Part shown: positions 1-8,226 of the stretch, in pieces
Layout: each line of letters starts with the position of its first letter
Numbering within the stretch: the first letter of the stretch is position 1
From: CAVVJA01 sp963801715
GTDB lineage: Bacteria > Actinomycetota > Actinomycetes > Mycobacteriales > Jatrophihabitantaceae
Assembly: GCA_963801715.1 (NCBI GenBank)
Contig: CAWDGB010000002.1
Coordinates: forward strand, 186,001-250,000
Reading direction: 5' to 3'
Length of the DNA stretch: 64,000 nucleotides
The notes under the pieces: model-generated
Databases searched by the model: none
Told to the model about the DNA's origin: nothing
Seen by the model: the letters and a program-made list of their open reading frames with translations, nothing else
Position numbers and translations under genes: made by a program

Positions 1-234
1 GCCGCTCCTCCGGCGGTGGAGGCGCTGATGAGCAACCAGCCCCGATCGTGCTGCTTCGTTCGTCACACTGTTATGTTACGGACGTTACGTTTCGCGATCA
101 ACCGCCGGGTGCGCTGCAAGGGGCTACTTTCCAGCCGGTGACGGCAGCGTCGTGATGAACCACCACGCTGCATCGCACCCAGAGCGCCGGCGCGTTCTCG
201 CCGACGACGAGCCGCGGCGGGGTTAGCGGCCCGG

Positions 235-1162
235 TCAGCGCGAGTGATGCACGGCGACGTAGGCGTGCTTCGCGAACTCGAACAGCCGCTCGGTGTCGTG
301 CCCGGCCAGCAGGGTGCTGGCTGCGGTGATGACCAGCAGCGTCACTAGCGCGGCGATGCGCCATCCCGATGGCCGCGGCGCCGGGGCCCGCAGGGCGTGG
401 ACTCGGGCGGCGATCTGCTCGGTCGCCGCGGCCAGCACCACCACCGGTATCGAGGCGCCGTGACGGGTCGTGCTCGCCGCGTTGATCAGCGCCTGGGCGA
501 CGGTGTCGCGCCGTGCGATGCGTGCAGCGTCCTCGTCGGCCCACCGTTCGGTGGCCAGCGTCACCGCGGCCGGTAGCGCCCGCAGCAGCGGGTTGGCCGC
601 GGCGGCCAGCCGCACGGTGGTGTGGTGGGCGTGGTGGTGGTGCCGCAGGTGGGAGCGTTCGTGGGCCAACACGGCGCGGCGCTGCGCGGCGTCCAGTCCG
701 CGCAGCAGCCCGACCGAGGCGACGATGCGGCCGGGCCGGCCGGGCACCGCGTACGCGCACGGGACCGGGTCGGCGATGACCGTTAGGTCCGCGCCGCGTG
801 CGGGCAGCGCGGCGGCCAACCGATGGGCGTCCAGCAAGGCACGGCTGCGGCGCAGGGCGACGGCGGCGACGCGCACCGTGACAGCGGCCAGCGCGAGCGT
901 CGCGGCGACCTCGACCGGGACGACGACCGGATCGGCGTGCCGCAACGCGGCCGGGGACCAGTGGCCTTGCGGTGGCCAGCAACGGAGCCCGGCCCAGCAA
1001 CGTGAACGCGAGGAACCCGAGGACCGCGATCGACCCGGCTGCGGCGACGAGTCCACCGATGCTGAGCAGCCAGGTGGCGATCGGTGGGGGGAGACGTCGG
1101 GCGATGATCGGGGCGAGGGCGCCGAACAGCGCCGCGAGCAGCAGCGGCAGGTACGGCTCCAC
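235..1162 (-). CDS. M56-family (BlaR1-like) membrane metallopeptidase, reading frame broken
   Basis: This is a BlaR1/MecR1-type membrane zinc peptidase that would cleave or inactivate the BlaI repressor encoded just before it. The GTG start at 1162 directly follows the BlaI stop codon, so the pair is translationally coupled. The N-terminal 64 residues, with hydrophobic segments, lie in one frame. From about position 968 the rest lies in the +1 frame. The zinc motif HERSH (HExxH) is encoded at 649-663, followed by a His-rich stretch and a downstream ERWADED that can supply the third ligand. A C-terminal membrane segment precedes the end. No penicillin-binding sensor domain is present, as is usual for short actinobacterial M56 proteins. 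The single frame change is either an assembly indel or a recent mutation. Confidence 0.75.
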
Positions 1163-1546
1163 TCACTCACCCCCAGGGCTGTCGGGCTGGCCGGGTGGGT
1201 GCAGCAGCTGGGTCAGGGTGCGCTCCTCATCCGGGCTGAGCGTGCCCACGAACCGGGTCAGGATCGCGGCGTGGTCACCGCCGCGGTCGAGCATGGCCCG
1301 CATCCGGCGGGCGGCCAGCCCCGCCTCGTCCAACACCGGAGTGTAGGCGTGGGCCCGGCCGGTCAGCTGCCGGCGGACCGCACCCTTGTGATGCAGCCGG
1401 GTCAGGATGGTCTGCACCGTGTTGTAGGCCAGCCCATCGCCCAGCGCGTCGACGACCTCACCTGCCGTTAGGGGGGCGTCGGCGGCCCACAAGGCGGCTA
1501 ACACCTCCGCCTCCAGCCCGCCCGGCTCCCGCCGCCCACTCGCCAT
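1163..1546 (-). CDS. blaI: BlaI/MecI/CopY-family transcriptional repressor
   Basis: A 127-residue winged-helix repressor of the BlaI/MecI (penicillinase repressor) family. Residues 1-75 carry the DNA-binding fold, with the family-typical motif AYNTVQTILTRLHHKGAV around the recognition helix and wing; the C-terminal half is the dimerisation region. The ATG at 1546 is preferred because GGAGG lies about 7 bases upstream. The stop codon abuts the start of the M56 peptidase gene. Two TACA-N4-TGTA palindromes sit in the intergenic region upstream, so autorepression together with repression of the divergent dedA-uppP genes is likely. Family assignment is firm; the inducing signal (beta-lactam or other envelope stress) is inference. 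Confidence 0.88.
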   Translation of the reverse strand: MASGRREPGGLEAEVLAALWAADAPLTAGEVVDALGDGLAYNTVQTILTRLHHKGAVRRQLTGRAHAYTPVLDEAGLAARRMRAMLDRGGDHAAILTRFVGTLSPDEERTLTQLLHPPGQPDSPGGE

Positions 1547-1659
1547 GCCGCTCCTCCGCCCCACCCGCACCGTTGACCCGATCACGCGATGAACCCCGCG
1601 GGCGAGGGCGGGCCACCGGAAAGGGAGGGAATTTCCCGGCAACGCCACCCTCGCTGGCC

Positions 1660-1698
1660 CTACAGTACTGTAGGTGTACTCTCCTACAAACCTGTAGG
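1660..1698. promoter_or_regulatory. Twin BlaI/CopY-type operator palindromes
   Basis: Two inverted repeats lie between the divergent blaI and dedA genes. CTACAGTACTGTAG (1660-1673) is perfect. CCTACAAACCTGTAGG (1683-1698) has perfect 6-bp arms. Both have the form TACA-N4-TGTA and their centres are 24 bp apart, so two dimers could bind on similar faces of the helix. The second site lies only about 15 bp upstream of the dedA GTG start, and both would cover promoters in either direction. The TACA...TGTA core is characteristic of the BlaI/MecI/CopY family. Confidence 0.75.
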
Positions 1699-1712
1699 CG
1701 GAAAGGGGGGTC

Positions 1713-2381
1713 GTGAGCCTCGTCAGCACCGTCGTCGACCCCATCCTCAACCTGCACGGACCACCCGCCTACGCGCTGGTCGGCGCGCTGGTGTTCAGCG
1801 AGGCGGCGTTGTTCGTCGGGTTCGTGCTGCCCGGGGAGACCGCGGCGCTGCTCGGCGGGGTGCTCGCCCACCGCCAGCAAGTGGCGTTGGCGGGGATCGC
1901 GGCGGTCGCCGTGGCGGCGGCGATCCTCGGGGACAGCGTCGGGTACGAGGTCGGCCGACACTTCGGCACCCGGCTGCTGGGCACCCGGGTCTTCGCCCGG
2001 CGTCAGCAGGGCCTGGCGCGCGCCCAGCAGACGCTGCGCGCCACAGGCGGACGGGCGGTGTTCCTGGCCCGGTTCACCGCGTTCCTGCGCGCCGTGATGC
2101 CCGGCCTGGCCGGCACCGCCCGGATGCCCTACCGCCGGTTCCTGGCCTTCAACGCCGCCGGCGGACTGATCTGGGCGGTCGGCTTCACGCTGCTCGGCTA
2201 CCTCGCCGGCGCCAGCTACCAGAAAGTGGAGAAGATCGCCGGCCGGGCCAGCGCCGCCCTGCTCGCCATCCTCATCCTCGCCCTCCTCGTCGTGCTGATC
2301 CGCCGCCGCCGGCGCGAACCCGACACCACACCCGACCACTCTGACCAGCCCAACCACCCTGACCACCCTGACGAGTCCTAA
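1713..2381 (+). CDS. DedA-family membrane protein
   Basis: A 222-residue integral membrane protein of the DedA / SNARE-associated family. Visible signatures are FVLPGETAALLGG near residue 37, the reentrant-helix region with the conserved glutamate, and RFTAFLRAVMPGLAGTARMP around residues 119-138, which carries the conserved arginines and proline. A C-terminal membrane helix is followed by a charged, Asp/His/Pro-rich tail. Some DedA proteins (UptA-type) recycle undecaprenyl phosphate across the membrane, which fits the undecaprenyl-diphosphatase gene 47 bp downstream. The GTG at 1713 follows a purine-rich AAAGGGGGG. Expression is probably under BlaI control. Confidence 0.85.
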   Translation: MSLVSTVVDPILNLHGPPAYALVGALVFSEAALFVGFVLPGETAALLGGVLAHRQQVALAGIAAVAVAAAILGDSVGYEVGRHFGTRLLGTRVFARRQQGLARAQQTLRATGGRAVFLARFTAFLRAVMPGLAGTARMPYRRFLAFNAAGGLIWAVGFTLLGYLAGASYQKVEKIAGRASAALLAILILALLVVLIRRRRREPDTTPDHSDQPNHPDHPDES

Positions 2382-2428
2382 CCACCGCCCACCCGGCCCA
2401 TCCGCCCATACCAGGAGGCAGTCCGCCC

Positions 2429-3377
2429 ATGCTCACCTACCTGCAGGCCATCGTCATCGGCCTGCTGCAAGGGGTCACCGAACTGTTCCCGGTCTCCAGC
2501 CTCGGCCACTCGGTGCTCCTGCCGGCGCTCATCGGCGGCGACTGGCAGCACCTGGTCACCGAATCGGCCAGCTCCACCAGCGGCACGAGTCCGTACCTGG
2601 CGTTCATCGTCGCCCTGCACGTAGCCACCGCGGTCGCGCTGCTGATCTTCTTCCGGCACGACTGGGCCCGGATCATCCGCGGCTTCCTGCGCACCCTGCG
2701 GCCCAGTCTCAGCGCGCGGCGGATCGTCACCACCGACTCGGACGAACGCCTGGCCTGGCTGCTGATCATCGCCACCATCCCGGTCGGTCTCACCGGGGTG
2801 CTGTTCGAACACACCTTCCGCATCCTGTTCGCCAAACCCGTCGCCGCCGCGATCTTCCTCATGATCAACGGGCTGATCCTGCTCGCCGGTGAACACCTTC
2901 GCCGCGCCGCGCCCACCGACGACGAACCAGACCACCGCGCCTCCCACATCCGCCGCTCCCGCCGGCGCGCGCACCGCCGTCGCTGTCCGCGCCCGCAGCC
3001 TGGCCACCCTGCACTATCGCGAAGCAGGCGTGATCGGCTTCTTCCAAACCTTCGCCCTGCTGGCCGGCATCAGCCGGTCCGGCATCGCGATGGTCGGCGG
3101 GCTGGCCCGCGGCCTGTCCCACCGCGACGCCGCCCGGTTCTCCTTCCTGCTCGCCACCCCCGTCATCCTCGCCGCCGGGCTGCTGAAACTGCCCTCCCTC
3201 GCCGGGTCGGCCGGAGCGCACATCCACGGCCAAGTCCTCGTCGGCGCACTCGTCGCCGGGGTGGCCGCCTACCTGTCGGTGCGCTACCTGACCCGCTACT
3301 TCGAAACCCGCACCCTCACCCCATTCGCCGTCTACAGCCTGGTCGTCGGCGGCATCTGCCTCATCCGCTTCGCCTGA
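2429..3377 (+). CDS. uppP: Undecaprenyl-diphosphatase (BacA/UppP), reading frame broken
   Basis: UppP dephosphorylates undecaprenyl diphosphate to regenerate the lipid carrier for peptidoglycan synthesis and is linked to bacitracin resistance. The first part (2429 to about 2930) encodes the family start and catalytic segment QGVTELFPVSSLGHSVLLP. The second half, in the +1 frame to 3377, encodes LLAGISRSGIAMVGG, the second conserved motif, and the terminal helices. The frame changes in a poorly conserved loop around 2925-2950. AGGAGG precedes the ATG at 2429. Together with the adjacent dedA gene it makes a lipid-carrier recycling pair behind BlaI operators. Both conserved motifs survive, so an assembly indel is as likely as inactivation. 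Confidence 0.82.
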
Positions 3378-3423
3378 CCCCCTAACAGAGACGGAACGTC
3401 GGGCGACCAAAGGAGCAAACACG

Positions 3424-3675
3424 ATGCCCAGCTCATCATCGACCCGCAACGCGCCAGTCGCCGTCACCGTGCTGCTCGCCGTACTCGGCCTCGCGTTGAT
3501 CGTCATCGCCGCGTTCTACCTCACCCAGACCGCCGACCAGCTGCCCTCCTTCTTCCCCGGGCACCAAGCCGGCAGCAACCACCACCACACCAAACACGGC
3601 GTCGCCGCACTCGTGCTCGGTCTCGCCGCGTGGGTCGCCGCCTGGATGAGCGCCGGCAAGAAGACACCCCACTAG
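3424..3675 (+). CDS. Small two-helix membrane protein, unknown function
   Basis: An 83-residue protein with two hydrophobic segments (about residues 12-33 and 59-77) separated by a polar, His-rich loop containing HHHTKHG. An AAAGGAG ribosome site lies at 3411-3417 before the ATG. It is in the same orientation as uppP and starts 46 bp after it, so it is probably the last gene of the dedA-uppP unit. I do not recognise the family. Similar short two-helix proteins next to dedA or uppP genes in actinobacteria would make it an accessory membrane partner, but that is inference. Confidence 0.6.
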   Translation: MPSSSSTRNAPVAVTVLLAVLGLALIVIAAFYLTQTADQLPSFFPGHQAGSNHHHTKHGVAALVLGLAAWVAAWMSAGKKTPH

Positions 3676-3743
3676 CCAGGATCCGATCCACGGTCGAGCA
3701 GGTGATCATCTGCACGCCCGACAAGGATCTCGGGCTGTGATTG

Positions 3744-4034
3744 TTACTCGGCCGCGGTGAGGGCGGCAGCTTGCAGGTCGGTGTGGACGGCGGGCGGCTG
3801 CGGGTCTCGAACAGCCGCTGGGTCAGCACGATCACGGCGAGGTCGCGCGCCGGATGCACCAGGAACGATGTGCCGAGCCCACCGTCCCAGCCGGTCGCGC
3901 CGGCGCATGGCCCGCGCAGCACTACCGATGTCCCGAGGCCCCAGCCGCGCCCGCCGAGGAACGCCGCACCGAACTCGCGCTGCTCACCAGTAAGGTGGTC
4001 CCGGCCCATCTCGCGGATCTGGTTGGGGTCGACA
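3744..4034 (-). pseudogene. Serine hydrolase (class C beta-lactamase-like) C-terminal remnant
   Basis: Only the C-terminal third of a beta-lactamase/serine-hydrolase fold protein is present. The segments EMGRDHLTGEQ, GRGWGLGTSVV and GWDGGLGTSFLVHP, then ARDLAVIVLTQRLF, match the family's end, including the conserved Gly-rich strand that replaces the KTG box. The frame slips by one near 3810 and the tail PQPPAVHTDLQ ends at the TAA at 3744-3746. The catalytic SxxK and YxN regions are missing. Upstream, the same reading frame runs straight into an unrelated VOC-like segment, so the fragment begins at a deletion or recombination junction near 4034. Confidence 0.6.
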
Positions 4035-4190
4035 ACGGCGCCTTCGTGTTGCCCCCATTCTGTGTCCTGCGGTGAGTGAAGCTCGATGCCTGCGGACCGC
4101 CACGCCGCTGCCAGTTCGTCGGCCTCATCAGCGGCCGCATCCAGTCCTGACAGAAATGGTCGTTTCCCCTTAGCCCGCTCAGCCAGGGCA
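4035..4190 (-). pseudogene. VOC/glyoxalase C-terminal remnant joined to a serine hydrolase remnant
   Basis: On the minus strand the frame ADELAAAWRSAGIELHS, then PQDTEWGQHEGAVVDP, resembles the last beta-alpha-beta unit of a glyoxalase/bleomycin-resistance (VOC) protein, where one normally reads ...DTxxGxxEGxxxDPDGN. After VVDP the frame continues as NQIREMGRDHL of a serine hydrolase instead of the usual DGNLIRF ending. The two halves therefore appear joined by a deletion. No start codon or N-terminal VOC half is visible. The match rests on a short segment, so confidence is limited. Confidence 0.4.
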
Positions 4191-4210
4191 GCGGCCGCCC
4201 GGCCAGCTGG

Positions 4211-4530
4211 ATGCCGGTACGCAAGGTGCGGCGCATCAGCCGATTCTCACGGGCCAGCGGGCCGGCCGTGTCTCGAGACCCGCTGCTAGGCCAGGAGCCG
4301 CGGTGCGAGGTGGAACTCACCGAGATCCACACGCGCGGCCAGAACTGGTGGACCCTGGGATTCGAGGCCACCGGGCCGCCGAACAACTCCGCAGCGAACT
4401 CGATGCGACCGCCGGTCTCGTGTTCGCCCAGCCCCTGCCCGGCGGTGTGGAAGCCGGCCCGGATGAATCCAGGTCCTATGCGGACTGGCTGTCCCAGCGG
4501 CTGCGCGACGAGAACGACGCCGACGCTTGA
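4211..4530 (+). pseudogene. Remnant of an unrecognised protein, two frames
   Basis: The plus-strand frame encodes PRCEVELTEIHTRGQNWWT and LGFEATG. After about 4370 it continues in a different frame as AEQLRSELDATAGLVFAQPL and ESRSYADWLSQRLRDENDA, ending at 4530. Codon third positions are strongly G/C in these two parts, which suggests a real but frame-broken coding sequence. I do not recognise the family. It sits among other gene fragments next to a tRNA attachment site, so it is likely decayed cargo of the integrated element. Confidence 0.35.
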
Positions 4531-4745
4531 AGCCTGTCCCTCTCCCGAGTCGGCCGATCCGCCATTCTGCCCGCCACGCCCGACGCGGGCTCAACATCAA
4601 CTGATACCGACTTCGGAACCGCATTGAGCCCGACTACGGACCATAGGGCGGGTGCCCGCGCCCGGACCGAAGTACGGAGCGGGAGGTGCGGGTGTCGCCT
4701 TGAAGATCACCTTCTAATCTTGATCCACTAGTTGATCTCCGTCGG

Positions 4746-4778
4746 TCCGCAAAAAGTCCGCAAGAATTCCGCAAACAG
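4746..4778 (+). repeat. Three 11-bp direct repeats next to the tRNA attachment site
   Basis: The units TCCGCAAAAAG, TCCGCAAGAAT and TCCGCAAACAG follow each other at 4746, 4757 and 4768 with an exact 11-bp period and a constant TCCGCAA core. They lie about 110-140 bp from the tRNA fragment, on the side where the element would be, in a stretch with clearly lower GC than the flanks. Tyrosine integrases bind short direct repeats of this kind as arm-type sites. No integrase gene lies inside the window, so this function is inferred from position and layout. Confidence 0.5.
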
Positions 4779-4888
4779 TCGTTGCGAGCCGCGATCAGCC
4801 ATCGCACGCCAACGCCCTGCAGGCCAATAAAACTGGGGCCTGCAAACACTTCTCCATGATCACCAAAAACTGCCAACAATCCCTAGGA

Positions 4889-4935
4889 TCGGACTTTTAA
4901 TCCGTAGGTTGAGGGTTCGAGTCCCTCGGGGCCCA
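4889..4935 (+). mobile_element. attR-type tRNA-Lys(UUU) 3'-half fragment
   Basis: The sequence reads as the 3' half of a tRNA-Lys: anticodon stem and loop (4889-4905, loop CTTTTAA with anticodon TTT), variable region, a perfect T arm GAGGG-TTCGAGT-CCCTC (4911-4927), the acceptor 3' strand GGGGCCC, and discriminator A at 4935. The 28 bases before it contain no D arm or 5' acceptor strand. Integrases that use tRNA genes leave such 3' fragments at the far end of the inserted element. With this orientation the element lies to the left and the old chromosome to the right, so positions 1-4888 would be element DNA and the complete tRNA would be outside the window. Confidence 0.7.
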
Positions 4936-5028
4936 CACAGCTACAACTCCCGATTTGCTGGCCTGTGCATGTGGACCGTGTGGACCATGAGGGCCGGCAG
5001 GCCGGTATGCGCTACGGCTCGTGGCGGT

Positions 5029-5658
5029 TCAAAATCCGATGGCTTCGCGGAGCAGCAGGACGATGCCGCGCCCGGGTTCGAGTTCCGCGTTGAGGATGAG
5101 CAGGCGGTTGATGGCACTGGGCGTTCCGTAGACCTTCATGGCGCGGTCGCTTTCCAGCGGGAGGCAGTGCTCTTCGACGCGGCGCAGCGCGGTGCTCAGG
5201 TCGGGCACCACCTTCTGCGCGCCGACGACCCAGATCGCGCGGCGGGAGCCGCCGGCATACCCGGGAAGCTGGCTTCCGCTGGCCGAGGCGATCAGGAGGG
5301 AGCCGGTTTCGGTGACCGCGTGGACGCTGCCCACGATGACGTCGGGGGTGGATATCAGCCGCCAGATCTCGGCAAGTTGGGTGGCGCGGTCCATGGTCTG
5401 GCCGCGTGCCCTGATGGCGTCGTATCGCCCGCTGGCGTTGATGTCCTCGTCGATGCCGGACAGGCGGAGGGTCTCGCTGGCTCCGGTGAAGACGCTGGCG
5501 CCCTCGGGAATCAGATCCTTGATGCGGGCGCGTGCTGCGGCGGCGTCGTCGAGGATCTCGACGGTGAAGCCGTGCGCCGTCAGCGCGGCGGCCGCTCGGT
5601 GCAGGCGCTGCGCGGTCACGGGTTCGGCAAACGATGTGGTCGGCATCGGGATAGTCAT
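5029..5658 (-). CDS. LUD-domain protein (LutC/YkgG-like)
   Basis: A 209-residue protein of the LUD (lactate utilisation, formerly DUF162) family. Family features include EGASVFTGASETLRLSGI near residues 52-69, the strand-loop DVIVGSVHAVTETGSLLIAS around residues 105-124, and the glycine-rich GSQLPGYAGG. LutC works with the Fe-S proteins LutA and LutB in L-lactate oxidation, but neither partner is nearby, so the substrate is unknown. The ATG at 5658 is preceded by an AGGAG-like site. It is divergent from the ECF sigma factor gene, and both share a mirror-image promoter, so it is probably a direct target of that sigma factor. Confidence 0.82.
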   Translation of the reverse strand: MTIPMPTTSFAEPVTAQRLHRAAAALTAHGFTVEILDDAAAARARIKDLIPEGASVFTGASETLRLSGIDEDINASGRYDAIRARGQTMDRATQLAEIWRLISTPDVIVGSVHAVTETGSLLIASASGSQLPGYAGGSRRAIWVVGAQKVVPDLSTALRRVEEHCLPLESDRAMKVYGTPSAINRLLILNAELEPGRGIVLLLREAIGF

Positions 5659-5695
5659 GGTGTCTCCTGGCTGGCGGGTCGCTGGTTCGTCTCAG

Positions 5696-5772
5696 CAGTT
5701 CGACACGACAGCCGAGCGCAATGTGAGGTCGGCGCGTCACCTCACACTTCGGTGGGCTGTTGTGTCGAACTG
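5696..5772. promoter_or_regulatory. Mirror-image divergent ECF-type promoters
   Basis: A 77-bp near-perfect inverted repeat (outer arms CAGTTCGACACGACAGCC at 5696-5713 and the matching right arm at 5755-5772, one mismatch) separates the LUD and ECF genes. Each arm read outward contains CTCACA, 17 bp, then GTCGAA. The rightward copy is 5741-5746 / 5764-5769 and the leftward copy is 5727-5722 / 5704-5699. This resembles the TGTCACA / CGTC promoters described for ECF41 sigma factors. Both genes are therefore likely transcribed by the encoded sigma factor, one as an autoregulatory loop. Confidence 0.65.
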
Positions 5773-5810
5773 GTGAGGGCAACAGCGAGCGAGGGAAGGC
5801 CGGCGACACG

Positions 5811-6729
5811 ATGAGCACCCGATCCGAGCGCGGAGACGGCCCGGGCGTGGACGCGGTCATGAGCGAGCGGCGTCAGTTGATCAATCTCGGCTACCGGCTG
5901 CTCGGCTCGCTGGCCGAGGCCGAGGACGTCGTGCAGGAGACCTACGCCCGCTGGTATGCCATGTCTCGGCCACAGCAGGAAGCCATCGAATCGCCCGGCG
6001 CCTGGCTGACGACTGTCGCCAGCCGCATCTGCCTCAACCTGCTCGGTTCGGCCCGGGCGCGGCGGGAACGCTACGTCGGCGAATGGATCCCCGAGCCGCT
6101 GCCGGACAGGCTCACCGGGCGGCCCGAGGCCACCGCTGACCCGGCTGATCGGGTCACCCTCGACGAGTCGGTCAGCATGGCGTTCCTCGTCGTGCTCGAA
6201 TCGATGACACCGGCCGAGCGCGTCGCGTTCATCCTGCACGACGTCTTCCGGTACCCGTTCGCCGAAGTGGGCGAGATCGTCGGCCGCACCCCGGCGGCCT
6301 GCCGCCAGCTGGCCTCCTCGGCCCGCCGTCGCCTTCGTGCCGCGCAGGCTCCCGCGACTCCGACCGCCCAGCGTGCCGAGACTCGTCCGCGCCTTCAAAC
6401 GAGCCTGGCAGGCCAAGGACATCAACGCTCTCATCGGCCTGCTTGACCCCGACGCCACGGCGACCGCCGACGGCGGCGGGCTCGCCCTGACCTTCCTGCG
6501 CCCCATCGAAGGCGGCGAGCAGATCGCGCGCGCCTGGATCGAACTGGCCAACCGGGCGACGAGCAACATGACGCTCTACGAGCGCACCGTCAACGGCCAG
6601 CCCGGCCTGGTGGCTCAGCAAGACGGCGTCACCGTGACGGTGTTCGCGTTCGACGTCGTCGGCGATCGGATCAAGCACATCTGGGTGATACGCAACCCCG
6701 AGAAGCTCCGTCCGTGGACGACGAGCTGA
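5811..6729 (+). CDS. ECF41/SigJ-type RNA polymerase sigma factor with SnoaL-like C-terminal domain, frame broken
   Basis: The N-terminal frame (5811 to about 6375) encodes sigma region 2 (RLLGSLAEAEDVVQETYARW) and region 4 (FRYPFAEVGEIVGRTPAACRQL followed by ASSARRRLRA). The next frame (to 6729) supplies RLVRAFKRAWQAKDINALIG, LLDPDATATADGGGLA, a SnoaL/NTF2-like C-terminal domain, and ends in HIWVIRNPEKLR. This two-domain layout is that of the ECF41 group, in which the C-terminal domain controls sigma activity without a separate anti-sigma factor. The frame slips +1 in the linker near 6365-6380. The start at 5811 lies about 35 bp behind the predicted transcription start. Usual ECF41 partners (carboxymuconolactone decarboxylase, oxidoreductase) are absent; the divergent LUD gene takes that place. 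Confidence 0.82.
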
Positions 6730-6960
6730 CGCGCGCGGCCCGGACGGGGCCGTGGCCGCTCAGTCCGTGGAGGCACGCCGACCCCGCCCCGTCCGGTTCA
6801 CGCGGCTTTGACACCGATAGGAGCATCACCGCCCAGCCCGTGTCGCGATGTCATCTGCGCCGTCGATCCGTAGCGCGGTGTCCGGCACTAGCGCCGGGCT
6901 CACCCGGAGGGGTACAACACTCCTGAGCGCGTCAGCGCCTGGTTTTACCGATCACGGGGG

Positions 6961-8226
6961 GTGATCGTCGTGCGTAGAAAGCTTGTGACTGCCTTCTTCT
7001 CCGTCACGAGTCTGACCTTGGCGGCCTGGGCCGTGCCGGTCGCTGCGGAGGCGGCTCCAGCTTCGACGGTGGTGACGTGCGGACAGACGCTCACCTCCAG
7101 CACTCGACTGGCGAACGGCCTGGTCGGCTGCTCCGGTGACGGCTTGGTGATCGGTGCGGACAACATCACGGTCGACCTCGCGGGGCACTCGATCAGCGGC
7201 GTGAATGCGGCCGGGAGCGAGGGCATCGCCGACGACGGTCACCGGAGGGTTCGCATCCAGAACGGGACGATCGCGAACTTCTTCCTCAACGGAGTGGGTC
7301 TGCGCGGCGCGCCGCGCAGCGCGGTGAGCAACTTGACGATCCGCAAGATCGGTGCCGGGGGTGGTGAAAATGACGCCTCGGCCGGGGTGCTGGTCAAGAA
7401 CTCACCGAACACCTCGGTGACCGCGAGCACGGTGACGAATGACGTGTCGGCGTTCCAGTCCGACGGTGTGGACGTGTTGTTCTCGGCGGGGACCACGGTC
7501 AGCGGGAACCGCATCGCCAACAACGCTTGGAACGGCGTGTTCGTCCTCGACTCGACCAGAACCCGCGTCATCGGCAATACGCTCGATGGGAACCAGAACC
7601 AGGGAATCGAGGTGAACTTCGGGTCCGATGGCACCCTCCTCGCCGGGAACCACGCCGGGAACAACGTGAGCAACGGGCTGGTCGTCGGATCAGTCTCCGG
7701 TGCCCGGATCGAGGGCAACGCCCTGACCGGCAACGGCGAAAGTGGCCTGTTCATGTTCGACCTGCTGAACAGCCAGGTGATCGCAAACCGTGCCGGCGGC
7801 AACGGTGTGGGCATCGACCTGGAAGGCGGCCAGAACGGTTCCACCGGTAACCGCATCGCCAACAACGATACAAGTCGTAACGCTGAGGTCGGACTCGTGG
7901 TCGGCGGCGGCGCGAACGACAACGTCATTGTCGCCAACGTGTCCAATGCGAACCAGGGCGGTCCCGGTGAGGGCGGTGGCATCGTCCTGTCCGCCGTGAC
8001 GGGCAACACGGTGCGTGGCAACGTGGCGAACGCGAACCGCGGTGTGGGCATCGGAGTGTTCGAAGACCAGCCCGGAGACTCGACCGGCAACGTCCTGACA
8101 GCCAACGTGGCCAACTCCAACCGAGACCACGGAATCTCCGCTGTCGACGGCACCGTTGACGGCGGCGGCAACATCGCGCACGGCAACACGCCCCCGCCGA
8201 ACTGCCTGGGCGTGTCCTGCACTTAA
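6961..8226 (+). CDS. Secreted right-handed parallel beta-helix repeat protein
   Basis: A 421-residue protein with a signal peptide (basic RRK, hydrophobic stretch to about residue 32, cleavage near AEA-AP). The rest is a chain of short repeats rich in Asn, Gly and Val (NGVFVLDSTRTRVIGNTLDG, NQGIEVNF, NRIANN, NGLVVGS) spaced about 22-24 residues apart, the pattern of NosD/CASH-type beta-helix proteins. Such domains often bind or cleave polysaccharides, but no catalytic residues can be assigned here. Two cysteines near the C-terminus (NCLGVSC) and one pair near the N-terminus may form disulfides. GTG at 6961 is used; nearby GTG codons at 6970 and 6988 are alternatives. Confidence 0.82.
   Translation: MIVVRRKLVTAFFSVTSLTLAAWAVPVAAEAAPASTVVTCGQTLTSSTRLANGLVGCSGDGLVIGADNITVDLAGHSISGVNAAGSEGIADDGHRRVRIQNGTIANFFLNGVGLRGAPRSAVSNLTIRKIGAGGGENDASAGVLVKNSPNTSVTASTVTNDVSAFQSDGVDVLFSAGTTVSGNRIANNAWNGVFVLDSTRTRVIGNTLDGNQNQGIEVNFGSDGTLLAGNHAGNNVSNGLVVGSVSGARIEGNALTGNGESGLFMFDLLNSQVIANRAGGNGVGIDLEGGQNGSTGNRIANNDTSRNAEVGLVVGGGANDNVIVANVSNANQGGPGEGGGIVLSAVTGNTVRGNVANANRGVGIGVFEDQPGDSTGNVLTANVANSNRDHGISAVDGTVDGGGNIAHGNTPPPNCLGVSCT

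Noticed and set aside
4889..4935. Complete tRNA gene
   Set aside because: No D arm or 5' acceptor strand is present in the preceding sequence; only the 3' half exists.
7239..8222. Long minus-strand open frame opposite the beta-helix gene
   Set aside because: It is an antisense shadow with Pro/Leu/Thr-rich composition and no domain; the plus frame has a signal peptide and repeats.
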